A stretch of DNA of 51,648 nt from Pontibacter pamirensis. Lineage in GTDB: Bacteria; Bacteroidota; Bacteroidia; Cytophagales; Hymenobacteraceae. Location of the stretch: contig NZ_SSNI01000042.1 in the NCBI RefSeq assembly GCF_010015475.1, forward strand, positions 1-51,648, read 5' to 3'. Below, piece by piece: positions 16,846-24,604 of this stretch (its first letter is position 1; each line of letters starts with the position of its first letter). The translations under genes were made by a program, and so were the position numbers. Under the pieces are notes generated by a model. It was not told where the DNA came from, searched no databases, and saw only the letters and a program-made list of their open reading frames with translations.

Positions 16846-16986
16846 TTAGCAACAACAGCAACGCATAGCGCACATGGGCGTGCGCATGTAGCTTGTAGCC
16901 TGTGCTAAAACATGCCGCCGCAACAGGACTGCTGCTGGCATCGAAAACAATAAACTGTGCGGTGCTGAATTGATTCCCTTTTTCAT
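16846..16986 (-). CDS. Met/Cys-rich leader peptide, putative attenuator ORF of metY-metX
   Basis: This 46-codon ORF lies between the SAM-I aptamer and metY. It begins MKKGINSAPHSLLF and ends MRTPMCAMRCCCC before TAA, so the last 13 codons include four Met and five Cys codons, four of the Cys consecutive and directly before the stop. Such clustering of the pathway's own products is what an amino-acid attenuation leader would show. An intrinsic terminator starts 15 nt after the stop. A GCGCAC/GTGCGC hairpin (16868-16885) falls within the coding part. The start ATG is 12 nt past the aptamer; downstream ATGs in frame are alternatives that keep the same end. Translation itself is unproven. It may be a true leader peptide or a chance ORF, but the composition and position favour the former. 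Confidence 0.65.
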   Translation of the reverse strand: MKKGINSAPHSLLFSMPAAVLLRRHVLAQATSYMRTPMCAMRCCCC

Positions 16987-16997
16987 GTTCGTATCAA

Positions 16998-17101
16998 TTT
17001 ATATTCTTCCGGATGTTCCGGAATCAGGAATTAGCACCTTAACCTCGTTAGTTAGGTTGCTAGAGTTTCACAGAGCCTGTCTCTCCACTCTTCTTTATAA
17101 A
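16998..17101 (-). promoter_or_regulatory. SAM-I (S-box) riboswitch aptamer
   Basis: Read on the minus strand, the segment contains the S-box landmarks in order: AAGAAGAGTGGAGAGAC, GGCTCTGTGAAACTCTAGCAACC, then AAGGTGCTAATTCC and a GATTCCGGAACATCCGGAAGA stem region. P1 is formed by TTTATA (17101-17096) and TATAAA (17003-16998) and can be lengthened to about 10 bp with wobbles. It controls metY-metX. The 3' strand of P1 overlaps a competing AATTGAT/ATCAATT hairpin (16968-16999) whose loop holds the leader ORF's ATG. Confidence 0.92.
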
Positions 17102-17134
17102 TCAAATCCCGAAGGGATAGTTGACTTGATATTG

Positions 17135-17165
17135 CAATGATAAAACGCTAGTAAAGCAATTCCAA
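17135..17165 (-). promoter_or_regulatory. Candidate promoter of the metY-metX leader
   Basis: On the minus strand TTG (17165-17163), a 20-nt spacer and TATCATTG (17142-17135) give a near-consensus Bacteroidota promoter with one mismatch in the -7 element. Transcription would start near 17128, about 27 nt before the aptamer. That fits a riboswitch-led transcript. Confidence 0.55.
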
Positions 17166-17598
17166 ATAAAAATATAGATTTTTTTGATTTCTGATTCCAC
17201 CAGCGGCTTCTTTTCAACTCCTACGGCAGCATAGGTATTTCGTTTCATAAAGCCTTGGAAGCAAGCTGCCAAGCGTTTAAAAGCTGATTTTAATATACTA
17301 TACCCAGCGTATCACGCACGTTCGGGTGGAACTTTCCAAGCTTCTTTACAGGACTCCACTTTACTTGTTAATTAAATGCATTAAGCAGGTAAATCTAAAA
17401 ACAGCATCAACTATGCGCAATAGACACAGCAGATGCAAAATATCATATTCAGCATAACATGCAACTTATAGGTTGTATAGTATAAAACTCCCTTCACCTA
17501 TCATAGTATAATACAATATTATTTACTGCCTATATTTTACAAACGCTTAGCAATTGGCAACATCATTCAGAATTATTTCCGGACGGATAAAATATAGT
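17166..17598. other. Non-coding gap between the metY leader promoter and purC
   Basis: About 430 bp of AT-rich sequence between two divergent promoters. I saw no ORF with coding character and no strong hairpin. Confidence 0.35.
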
Positions 17599-17606
17599 TA
17601 ACTTTG
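17599..17606 (+). promoter_or_regulatory. -7 element (TAACTTTG) of purC
   Basis: TAACTTTG matches TAnnTTTG exactly. At the -33 position 19 nt upstream the sequence reads TTC (17577-17579), one base from TTG. The expected start of transcription near 17613 lies 18 nt before the ATG at 17631. This excludes the TTG at 17604 as a start codon. Confidence 0.55.
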
Positions 17607-17630
17607 CTCGCCTATAACGACACTGAATTA

Positions 17631-18578
17631 ATGGAGGCCATAAAAGAAACGAACTTCTCCTTTGCCGGCCAAACTGGCTTTTACAGAGGCAAGGTCCGTG
17701 ATGTATATTATTTTAATGACCAGCTGGCCATTGTTGCCACTGACCGTATTTCTGCATTTGATGTGGTACTTCCCCGCGCGATTCCTTACAAAGGGCAGGT
17801 ACTGAACCAGATTGCCAGCCTCAACCTAAAGGCAACCTCCGATATTGTACCCAACTGGGTAGTTTCCACACCAGACCCTAATGTAACCATCGGCTACATG
17901 TGTGAGCCATTTAAGGTTGAAATGGTGATAAGAGGGTATCTGGCAGGGCATGCCTGGCGTGAGTATAAAGCAGGAAAACGCATAGTATGTGGTGTTGCAC
18001 TGCCGGAAGGATTACGAGAAAACGACAAGCTGCCGGAGCCGATTATAACACCAACAACCAAAGCCGACGAAGGCCACGATGAGGATATTTCAAGGGAAGA
18101 AATTTTAACTCAAACCCTTGTATTAGAACAGGATTACCTTATCTTAGAGCAATATACACGTGCGCTGTTTGCCCGTGGCACCGAACTGGCGAAACAACAG
18201 GGCCTTATTCTGGTTGACACTAAATATGAGTTCGGTAAATACAACGGGGAGGTATACCTGATAGACGAGATTCATACCCCTGACTCTTCCCGCTACTTCT
18301 ACAGCGAAGGTTATGAGGAAAGGCAGAAGCAGGGAGAGCCACAAAGGCAGCTATCAAAAGAATTTGTACGGCAGTGGCTCATACAAAACGGCTTCCAGGG
18401 AAAAGAAGGACAAACAGTGCCAGAGATGACAGATGAGGTCGTTCAAGGCATTTCAGAGCGTTACATAGAGCTGTATGAGGTGTTTACAGGTCATAAATTT
18501 GAGAAAAACAGTTATAAAGATGTGCTATCGCGTATAGAGCAGCATATTGGTAACAATAATTTTAACATCAATAATTAA
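17631..18578 (+). CDS. purC: Phosphoribosylaminoimidazole-succinocarboxamide synthase
   Basis: The 315-aa SAICAR synthetase joins CAIR and aspartate in purine synthesis. The N-terminus FYRGKVRDVYYFNDQLAIVA and TDRISAFDVVLP are the family's nucleotide-binding region. VIRGYLAGHAWREYKAG and PTTKADEGHDEDIS are substrate motifs, and LVDTKYEFG is the C-terminal signature. This is the longer, eukaryote-like form usual in Bacteroidota. The ATG at 17631 is chosen because the promoter -7 element overlaps the upstream TTG. The STAS gene follows after 54 nt. Confidence 0.95.
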   Translation: MEAIKETNFSFAGQTGFYRGKVRDVYYFNDQLAIVATDRISAFDVVLPRAIPYKGQVLNQIASLNLKATSDIVPNWVVSTPDPNVTIGYMCEPFKVEMVIRGYLAGHAWREYKAGKRIVCGVALPEGLRENDKLPEPIITPTTKADEGHDEDISREEILTQTLVLEQDYLILEQYTRALFARGTELAKQQGLILVDTKYEFGKYNGEVYLIDEIHTPDSSRYFYSEGYEERQKQGEPQRQLSKEFVRQWLIQNGFQGKEGQTVPEMTDEVVQGISERYIELYEVFTGHKFEKNSYKDVLSRIEQHIGNNNFNINN

Positions 18579-18632
18579 GAAATATAAAGCAGATTTTGGT
18601 ACATTCGCATTTAAATACTTACAGGTAGATCT

Positions 18633-19010
18633 ATGAAGTACACGATTGATAAGAAAGAAAACTATACAATTATCACGATAGATGAGAAGAAGCTTGACAC
18701 TTCCATAGCGCCGGACCTGAAGTCTGAGTTCGTGAAGTTGAACGCAGAGGGCATCACTAATCTGATTCTTGACCTGAGCAATGTAAAATACACTGATTCT
18801 TCAGGCCTTAGCTCAATCCTAATCGCAAACCGCCTGTGCAACTCATCAAGCGGCCTTTTGATTTTGACAGGCTTACAGGATCATGTCATGAAATTAATCA
18901 CTATTTCAAAGTTAGAGTCCGTGCTCAACATTCTGCCTACAGTGGAAGAAGCAATTGACCGTGTGTTCCTGCATGAGATTGAGCAGGACCTGACTAACAA
19001 AGAAGACTAA
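18633..19010 (+). CDS. STAS-domain protein (anti-sigma factor antagonist type)
   Basis: The 125-aa protein is a single STAS domain. The strand YTIITIDEKKLDT is followed by LILDLSNVKYTDSSGLSSIL, which carries the phosphorylatable serine of the DSSGL loop (Ser56/Ser57). Such proteins bind anti-sigma kinases of the RsbW/SpoIIAB type and release sigma factors or other partners when unphosphorylated. No kinase or sigma factor gene is adjacent. It sits 14 nt before rnz, suggesting co-transcription with a tRNA/RNA-processing gene. Partner and target are unknown. Confidence 0.85.
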   Translation: MKYTIDKKENYTIITIDEKKLDTSIAPDLKSEFVKLNAEGITNLILDLSNVKYTDSSGLSSILIANRLCNSSSGLLILTGLQDHVMKLITISKLESVLNILPTVEEAIDRVFLHEIEQDLTNKED

Positions 19011-19024
19011 GTATACCGCCTGTT

Positions 19025-19942
19025 GTGGATTTCGAACTCAGGATACTGGGCAGTTCGTCGGCCACACCAACGGCAAACAGACACCACACCGCTCAGGTAC
19101 TTACCATAGACAATCAGTATCACCTGATTGATTGCGGTGAAGGAACGCAGATGCAGCTGATGCAATACAAGATAAAGCATCAGCGCATCTGCAATATTTA
19201 CATCAGCCACCTCCACGGCGACCACTACTTTGGATTGGCAGGTCTCCTTTCCTCCATGCACCTGCAGGGCCGCCACACACCGCTGTACCTCTTTGGCCCT
19301 CCCGGGCTTTTAGAGATTCTAAGTTTACAGTTCAAATATTCCGGCACGAACCTTTGCTATCCGCTCATTTTTCATGAGTTGGACACAACCAGCCACAAAA
19401 AGATTTTTGAAAACAAGCAGATTACGGTACACACCATACCCATGGAGCACCGTGTACCCTGCAGCGGCTTCCTGTTCCGGGAAAAGCAGAAGGCACGCCC
19501 GCTCATAAAAGAGAAGCTCCCCTCTTTCTTGACCCCGCCGCAATTGGTTAGCCTCAAGTGGGGCGAGGATGTTACAGATGAGCATGGGAATGTACTGGTG
19601 TATAACCAGGATGTAACCATGGAACCGAAGCGCAGCAGGAGTTATGCATACTGCTCCGATAGTCGCTTTAAGCCAGCGCTTCTCCCCTACCTCCACTACG
19701 TGGACCTGCTTTACCATGAGGCTACCTTTACGGATGAATTACGTGATCGTGCTTATTATACTTTCCATAGCACAACCCGACAGGCTGCCGAACTTGCAGC
19801 TGCAGCACAGGTGCGCCGCTTGCTCATAGGCCACTTCTCTGTTCGTTACAAGGACCTCACACCGCTGCTGACGGAGGCACAGGAAGTGTTCCCACAATCG
19901 GATTTAGCTACTGAAGGTAGTATCTTCTGTATCCGGGAGTAG
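19025..19942 (+). CDS. rnz: Ribonuclease Z
   Basis: The 305-aa metallo-beta-lactamase-fold nuclease processes tRNA 3' ends. The zinc motif HLHGDH is at His62-His67, with FELRILGSSSATPT at the N-terminus and later HSTTRQAAELA and GHFSVRY motifs typical of ElaC/RNase Z. Its start is a GTG at 19025, directly followed by the family's N-terminal strand; no ATG is available. It lies 14 nt after the STAS gene. Confidence 0.93.
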   Translation: MDFELRILGSSSATPTANRHHTAQVLTIDNQYHLIDCGEGTQMQLMQYKIKHQRICNIYISHLHGDHYFGLAGLLSSMHLQGRHTPLYLFGPPGLLEILSLQFKYSGTNLCYPLIFHELDTTSHKKIFENKQITVHTIPMEHRVPCSGFLFREKQKARPLIKEKLPSFLTPPQLVSLKWGEDVTDEHGNVLVYNQDVTMEPKRSRSYAYCSDSRFKPALLPYLHYVDLLYHEATFTDELRDRAYYTFHSTTRQAAELAAAAQVRRLLIGHFSVRYKDLTPLLTEAQEVFPQSDLATEGSIFCIRE

Positions 19943-20125
19943 AATCAGGTTGTAAAAGATTGGGGTACTTCACGAGTTTACCCTCTTTATACATTTACAT
20001 AAGCTCATTCAAATGCAGTCCATCTAAGTGTAATGCAATACGTGCTATATATCTGGAGGCACAGATTTACTGAATAATAGTAAATTGCAGGGTAAATCAA
20101 CTTATTGCTTTTAAGTCATCTCTTC

Positions 20126-20917
20126 ATGCAGCAGCATACTTCTACTTCTGAAAAGAGGCGTACACACCTGTTCCTCGTGCTTAGCGGCATCTTTATATCC
20201 AATGCCTTGCTGGCTGAACTGATTGGGGTGAAAATATTTTCAGGAGAAGCTCTAATTGGACTTCCTGGCGCACAAATACCTGTACTGGGTGGCTCTAAAC
20301 TGGACTTTAACCTGACAGCAGGCGTTATTATCTGGCCGGTTGTATTCATTACCACCGACATTATAAATGAGTATTTTGGGAAAGCAGGAGTAAAAAAAGT
20401 AAGTGTCCTGACGGTGCTGCTCATCCTGTACGCTTTCCTTGTTATCACTATTGTAACAGGCCTGCCGCCAGCTCCGTTCTGGTTAGACGTGAACAGCACA
20501 GATGCACAGGGAAACCCTTTTAATATTAATACTGCTTTTAACAGCGTATACCGTCAAGGGCTGGGCATTATTATTGGCTCTGTTGTGGCGTTCCTGATTT
20601 CGCAGTTCCTGGATGCCACCGTATTTCATTGGCTGCGCCAATTTACGGGCAGTAAAAAAATCTGGCTTCGCGCGACAGGCTCCACACTTGTGTCGCAGCT
20701 CATTGACAGTTTTGTGGTTCTGTTTGTGGCTTTCTTTCTCTTCGGCAACTGGCCCATGGAGCAGGTACTGTCTGTTGCTGCCATCAACTATATTTACAAA
20801 TTTGCTGTTGCTATCCTGCTCACACCTCTTCTCTATATAGCCCACTACCTCATCGACAGCTACCTGGGTGAACGGGAGGCCGAAAAGATGATGGAGGAGG
20901 CGCAAGTAGAACAATAA
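20126..20917 (+). CDS. Queuosine precursor transporter (YhhQ/VUT family)
   Basis: The roughly 263-aa inner-membrane protein has about six hydrophobic helices. Family motifs are ISNALLAELIGVKIF, PVVFITTDIINEYFGK near residue 80 and RATGSTLVSQLIDSFVVLFVAF. YhhQ proteins import preQ0/preQ1-type precursors for tRNA queuosine. The frame is open to a TTG at 20105, but the ATG at 20126 fits better. No preQ1 riboswitch was recognised in the 183-bp gap upstream. A cluster of charged residues (GEREAEKMMEEAQVEQ) ends the protein. Confidence 0.88.
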   Translation: MQQHTSTSEKRRTHLFLVLSGIFISNALLAELIGVKIFSGEALIGLPGAQIPVLGGSKLDFNLTAGVIIWPVVFITTDIINEYFGKAGVKKVSVLTVLLILYAFLVITIVTGLPPAPFWLDVNSTDAQGNPFNINTAFNSVYRQGLGIIIGSVVAFLISQFLDATVFHWLRQFTGSKKIWLRATGSTLVSQLIDSFVVLFVAFFLFGNWPMEQVLSVAAINYIYKFAVAILLTPLLYIAHYLIDSYLGEREAEKMMEEAQVEQ

Positions 20918-20953
20918 ACCACCTTTATTTTCCAAAAAAACCGACACATTCTG

Positions 20954-20985
20954 TTGGTTAATAAGGCTTGTTGTGCTTACCTTTG
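20954..20985 (+). promoter_or_regulatory. Promoter upstream of the EamA transporter (TTG, 21 nt, TACCTTTG)
   Basis: TTG at 20954-20956 and an exact TACCTTTG at 20978-20985 form a good Bacteroidota promoter. Transcription would begin near 20993, leaving an untranslated leader of about 155 nt before the ATG at 21148. The leader contains two hairpins: TTACAGG/CCTGTAA (21037-21065) and GAGGC/GCCTC shortly before the gene. Confidence 0.6.
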
Positions 20986-21147
20986 CAGCCTTGCAAGAGA
21001 AAATGCCACATCATTTAGCACATACACAAATCTTTATTACAGGCTACGTTCTACACGACCTGTAAGCGTGCGTACTTCTTCTTAATCAGAGGCAGCCGCC
21101 TCATCTTTTATATTTTTCGAAGTTCATTTTTTTTGAGGGTGACGATC

Positions 21148-22056
21148 ATGTTCAGAGGAATCGTTTTGGTTTTTCTTGGCGCGTGTAGTTTTGGCGTTTT
21201 ATCTACGTTCGTAAAATTAGCATATAAAGAAGGCTTTACTCTGGGTGATGTAACGGGCACTCAGGTATTATTTGGGTTGATTGTTCTTTGGACTATTGTG
21301 TTTTTGCGAAAGCTGTTTAGCAGCAAAAGCAACAGCACATCGTTCAGGGAAAAACTCAAATTGATTATAATGGGTACGAGCACAGGTCTGGTTAGCATTT
21401 TCTATTATAAATCAGTACAAACAGTGCCCGCCTCCATTGCCATCCTGCTGCTGATGCAGTTTACCTGGATGAGTTTGGTGATAGAGGCCATCATGAAGCG
21501 CAGGTTACCAACACGAACGCAGTTGGGCACAGTAGCCCTCATTTTGTTAGGTACCGCATTGGCAGGGCGTTTATTCTCTGCCGATTTACCAGATTTTGAC
21601 CTTATAGGTATAGGCTACGGAGTACTGGCAGCTTTCTGCTATAGTATATTTTTGATGATAAATGGCGCTGTAGGCAACCAACTTCATCCTGCCACAAAGA
21701 GTGCCCTTATCTTAACAGGTGCCTGCATTCTAATATTATCGGTTTTTCCTCCCATGTTTTTAGTCAATGGTGCTTTAACAAGCGGGCTTTTTAAATGGGG
21801 ATTAATATTAGCCTTATTTGGCACTGTTATTCCTCCGCTCTTTTATGCCTACGGTCTGCCTGAAACGGGCTTGGGATTAGGTGCAATTTTAAGTGCAGCC
21901 GAGCTTCCTGTGGCCGTGTTGATGTCGAGTATTATATTAGGGGAGGAAGTTTGGACCGTGCAGTGGCTTGGAGTGGCACTGATTTTAGTTGCAATAGTGC
22001 TTTCTAATATCAACTCGCTTCGCAAAAAAAGAAGCAAAGAAGTAACATTAGTGTAA
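21148..22056 (+). CDS. EamA/DMT-family transporter
   Basis: The 302-aa protein has ten predicted membrane helices in two EamA repeats (about residues 1-140 and 150-290). It starts FRGIVLVFLGACSFGVLSTFVKLAY, and the second repeat contains GLGAILSAAELPVAVLMSSIILGE, the typical EamA signature. Substrates of this family (amino acids, nucleosides and other metabolites) cannot be predicted from sequence. The ATG at 21148 is preferred over a TTG at 21133. The long structured 5' leader suggests post-transcriptional control. Confidence 0.87.
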   Translation: MFRGIVLVFLGACSFGVLSTFVKLAYKEGFTLGDVTGTQVLFGLIVLWTIVFLRKLFSSKSNSTSFREKLKLIIMGTSTGLVSIFYYKSVQTVPASIAILLLMQFTWMSLVIEAIMKRRLPTRTQLGTVALILLGTALAGRLFSADLPDFDLIGIGYGVLAAFCYSIFLMINGAVGNQLHPATKSALILTGACILILSVFPPMFLVNGALTSGLFKWGLILALFGTVIPPLFYAYGLPETGLGLGAILSAAELPVAVLMSSIILGEEVWTVQWLGVALILVAIVLSNINSLRKKRSKEVTLV

Positions 22057-22113
22057 GGCCATATATCTTTATGAAGTAACTTTTGCTCAAGATAAATTGG
22101 TTGATTGAAAATT

Positions 22114-22154
22114 GGTTAGGCAAGCACCGTCGGGTATAAGCCTAGCCTTTTTTT
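22114..22154 (+). terminator. Intrinsic terminator after the EamA transporter
   Basis: GGTTAGGC (22114-22121) pairs with GCCTAGCC (22140-22147, one G-U), followed by seven Ts. Confidence 0.85.
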
Positions 22155-22452
22155 ATGTCTGCTCTCACCAGAGTTACTCATTACCTGTTTAAAAACAATG
22201 CTATAGCAAATGGCCTTACAGGAGGCACAGTGCTACTTGTGCCATATGCATCTAGTACAAATTTAACAAAAGTAGCAGGCGAACTGCTGCTGTAACAGAG
22301 CACAATAATACGAGTCAACTTTAGTTACATAAGAAGTTCGCGGACCAATGCGTTAAAGTGGATAAGGGTTCCATTCAACACCTGTTGCCAAATACGCTTG
22401 CTTGTAAGCGTTGAAACTTTAAATTTAATTTATCTATTCTAAGGAGCGGTTC
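22155..22452. other. Gap with small hairpins and a ribosome-binding site
   Basis: GGCAC/GTGCC and ACGCTT/AAGCGT (22394-22411) small inverted repeats are visible. AAGGAG at 22441-22446 lies 6 nt before the ATG at 22453, one of the few clear Shine-Dalgarno sites in the window. No promoter match stands out. Confidence 0.4.
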
Positions 22453-23013
22453 ATGAAAAAGATTTTTGCCATACTCGTCCTATTTTCAGTGGCCCTGGGC
22501 CAGCAACAAGTAAACGCGCAGTCAGCTAAGACATATGAAGAGTGGAAGAAGTCAATGTCGCAAAAAAGAAGCAAAACAGCCGCTAAGCCTGCTAAGGCAA
22601 CCAAGCCCAAAACAACAACAAAGGCCGAAGAAAAGGCAGTTACGCCCGTGGCCATGGCAGCACCAGCGGGAATTTTTTACGGCACCTTCCCCTGCACAGA
22701 TTGCCAGGGCATTAATACTGAACTTGTGTTGAATGGTGGCGCCAGCGGCTCCAGCCGCTCCTTCACGATGAAGCAGACTTACCTTGGAAAACCCTCCGAC
22801 AAGAGTATAGTGACAAGTTCGGGCAAATGGTTTCTGGCCAAAGGTAACAAACAGAACCAGGATGCGGTAGTGCTGCAACTTATTCCAACGGAAGGCAACA
22901 TTGACCCAATGTACTTCCTGCAGGTAAGCGATTCGGAGGTAAAACTGCTAGACCGACAGCAAGCCGAGATACAGGGGCAGCAGAATTATTCATTGAAGAA
23001 GCAACAGCGCTAA
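22453..23013 (+). CDS. Secreted NlpE-like (copper-resistance NlpE N-terminal domain) protein
   Basis: The 186-aa protein has a signal peptide (cleavage likely after VNAQ, residue 23) and a Lys/Ala/Thr-rich linker (about 35-70). An NlpE_N barrel follows: GIFYGTFPCTDCQGINTELVLN with CxxC at Cys81/Cys84, MKQTYLGK, SGKWFLAKG and LLDRQQAEI. In E. coli NlpE, a similar domain monitors lipoprotein trafficking and surface contact. Here there is no lipobox cysteine, so it should be soluble in the periplasm or exported. A strong AAGGAG supports the start. It lies 79 nt before trpS, apparently unrelated in function. Confidence 0.8.
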   Translation: MKKIFAILVLFSVALGQQQVNAQSAKTYEEWKKSMSQKRSKTAAKPAKATKPKTTTKAEEKAVTPVAMAAPAGIFYGTFPCTDCQGINTELVLNGGASGSSRSFTMKQTYLGKPSDKSIVTSSGKWFLAKGNKQNQDAVVLQLIPTEGNIDPMYFLQVSDSEVKLLDRQQAEIQGQQNYSLKKQQR

Positions 23014-23092
23014 AGACTGGATGTATAAAGTTTGGTGGGCTATTACCGGCTTTTTCCCGTAATTTGCAGCCGGAACAATTACACCCTTACAT

Positions 23093-24067
23093 ATGGCACG
23101 TTATCTTACAGGAATCCAAAGCACAGGCCGTCCACATTTAGGCAACCTGTTGGGCGCTATTATTCCTGCTGTGGAGTTTTCGAAAGCCTCTGACCATGAG
23201 TCGTTGTATTTTATCGCGGACATGCACTCGCTTACCTCTATTCGGGATGCAGAGGTGCTACGACACAATACCTATTCGGTGGCCGCCGCCTGGCTTGCCT
23301 TCGGTTTTGATACAGAAAAGCATCTATTTTACCGCCAGTCTGATGTGCCGATGGTCACAGAGCTTACGTGGTACCTGAACTGTTTTGCCCCGTTCCCGAT
23401 GCTGGCAAATGCCCACTCATTTAAGGATAAGTCGAACAGAAGGGGCTTGGCTGATGTAAATGCCGGTTTGTTCACCTATCCTGTCCTAATGGCAGCAGAC
23501 ATCTTGATGTATGAAGCCAACTTTGTTCCGGTGGGAAAGGACCAGATACAGCACCTGGAAATTACCCGCGATATCGCAAGTGCCTTTAACCATGTGTATG
23601 GTGAAACATTCGTGCTGCCAGAAGCGAAGGTAGATGAAACGGTGATGACGGTGCCTGGCCTGAATGGCGAGAAAATGAGCAAGTCGTACGGCAACATCAT
23701 CGATATTTTTGAGGCGGATAAGCCGCTGCGCAAAACTATCATGAGCATCATAACAGACAGCACGCCACTGGAAGAGCCAAAAGACACGGAAAACGACACT
23801 GTTTTCAAGCTCTACAGTTTGCTGGCCTCACCAGAAGAAATTGAAACAATGCGCCAAAACTACCAGGCCGGAGGCTACGGCTACGGCCATGCCAAGCAGG
23901 CGCTGTATGAACTCATAATCCGGAAATATGCGAAAGAGCGCGAGCTGTTTACCTATTATATGAACAACCTGCCGGAAATAGATAAGAAGTTGCATGAGGG
24001 CGCTGATAAAGCGAAGGCAATTGCCGGGCCTGTGCTGCAGCGTGTACGCCAGAAGTTAGGCTACTAA
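23093..24067 (+). CDS. trpS: Tryptophanyl-tRNA synthetase
   Basis: The 324-aa class I synthetase charges tRNA-Trp. The HIGH-type motif is PHLGN (residues 14-18) and the KMSKS motif is at 194-198. YFIADMHSLTS, YPVLMAADIL and GKDQIQHLEITRDIA are TrpRS-specific. Length is normal for the bacterial enzyme. It is followed by an exceptionally long hairpin. Confidence 0.97.
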   Translation: MARYLTGIQSTGRPHLGNLLGAIIPAVEFSKASDHESLYFIADMHSLTSIRDAEVLRHNTYSVAAAWLAFGFDTEKHLFYRQSDVPMVTELTWYLNCFAPFPMLANAHSFKDKSNRRGLADVNAGLFTYPVLMAADILMYEANFVPVGKDQIQHLEITRDIASAFNHVYGETFVLPEAKVDETVMTVPGLNGEKMSKSYGNIIDIFEADKPLRKTIMSIITDSTPLEEPKDTENDTVFKLYSLLASPEEIETMRQNYQAGGYGYGHAKQALYELIIRKYAKERELFTYYMNNLPEIDKKLHEGADKAKAIAGPVLQRVRQKLGY

Positions 24068-24079
24068 TCCATCAACATT

Positions 24080-24135
24080 TTTATATAAACCAAAGGGGCA
24101 ACTGAGAAATCAGTTGCCCCTTTGGTTTATATAAA
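24080..24135 (+). terminator. 26-bp perfect hairpin with GAAA tetraloop after trpS
   Basis: Arms 24080-24105 and 24110-24135 are perfectly complementary around a GAAA (GNRA-type) loop. It begins 13 nt after trpS. No T-run follows, but the location suggests a terminator or a 3'-end-stabilising structure. Confidence 0.75.
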
Positions 24136-24527
24136 GCGCGAAACAGGATCATTTATTTCATCCTTTCCCCAATTGTTAGATCCACTCTGTAAATCTGTTA
24201 CTAGAAGCGATTGTTTTAGTGTTATCAATAGTACAGGCAACAGATCCGATTTGTTTAGCCACACATAAGTCTGTACATAAGAATTTATGAATATTCATTT
24301 TATTCGTTTTCATAGTATTGTTTGTCTTGTCAAAAAGTAAGCTTTATACCTACTATACTACGGAACAGCATCAACACTAGACCAAACGTAGGAGTAGAGA
24401 AATGGCAAGGCCTGTTTTCTAATTTTGTAACACACTAAAACATAAGTTGAATGTACCTATGAACTAAGTGTGTTAACTTCTTTTATAGTGCATTAGCTCA
24501 TTTCCTACACAACTAATTATCAATCAT
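24136..24527. other. Non-coding gap, no clear feature
   Basis: About 390 bp of AT-rich sequence between the trpS hairpin and the mgsA terminator. The genes converge here, so it may simply be spacer. Confidence 0.4.
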
Positions 24528-24566
24528 AAAAAAAGCACCCGCCTCAGCTTCTGCTCTGGCAAGTGC
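24528..24566 (-). terminator. Intrinsic terminator of mgsA
   Basis: On the minus strand GCACTTGCC pairs with GGCGGGTGC (two wobble pairs), followed by seven Ts (24534-24528). It lies about 40 nt after the mgsA stop. Confidence 0.8.
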
Positions 24567-24604
24567 ATCAGGTAAAAATCAATAAAAGCAAGATTTATTT
24601 TCCC

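Noticed and set aside
17604..17630. TTG at 17604 as purC start
   Set aside because: It lies inside the exact TAACTTTG -7 element, and the family N-terminus aligns with the ATG at 17631.
19943..20125. preQ1 riboswitch upstream of the queuosine precursor transporter
   Set aside because: No preQ1 aptamer pattern (short C-rich stem-loop with A-rich tail) could be found.
20986..21070. tRNA gene after the strong promoter
   Set aside because: No cloverleaf or T-loop GTTCRA sequence could be built; the segment reads as a 5' leader.
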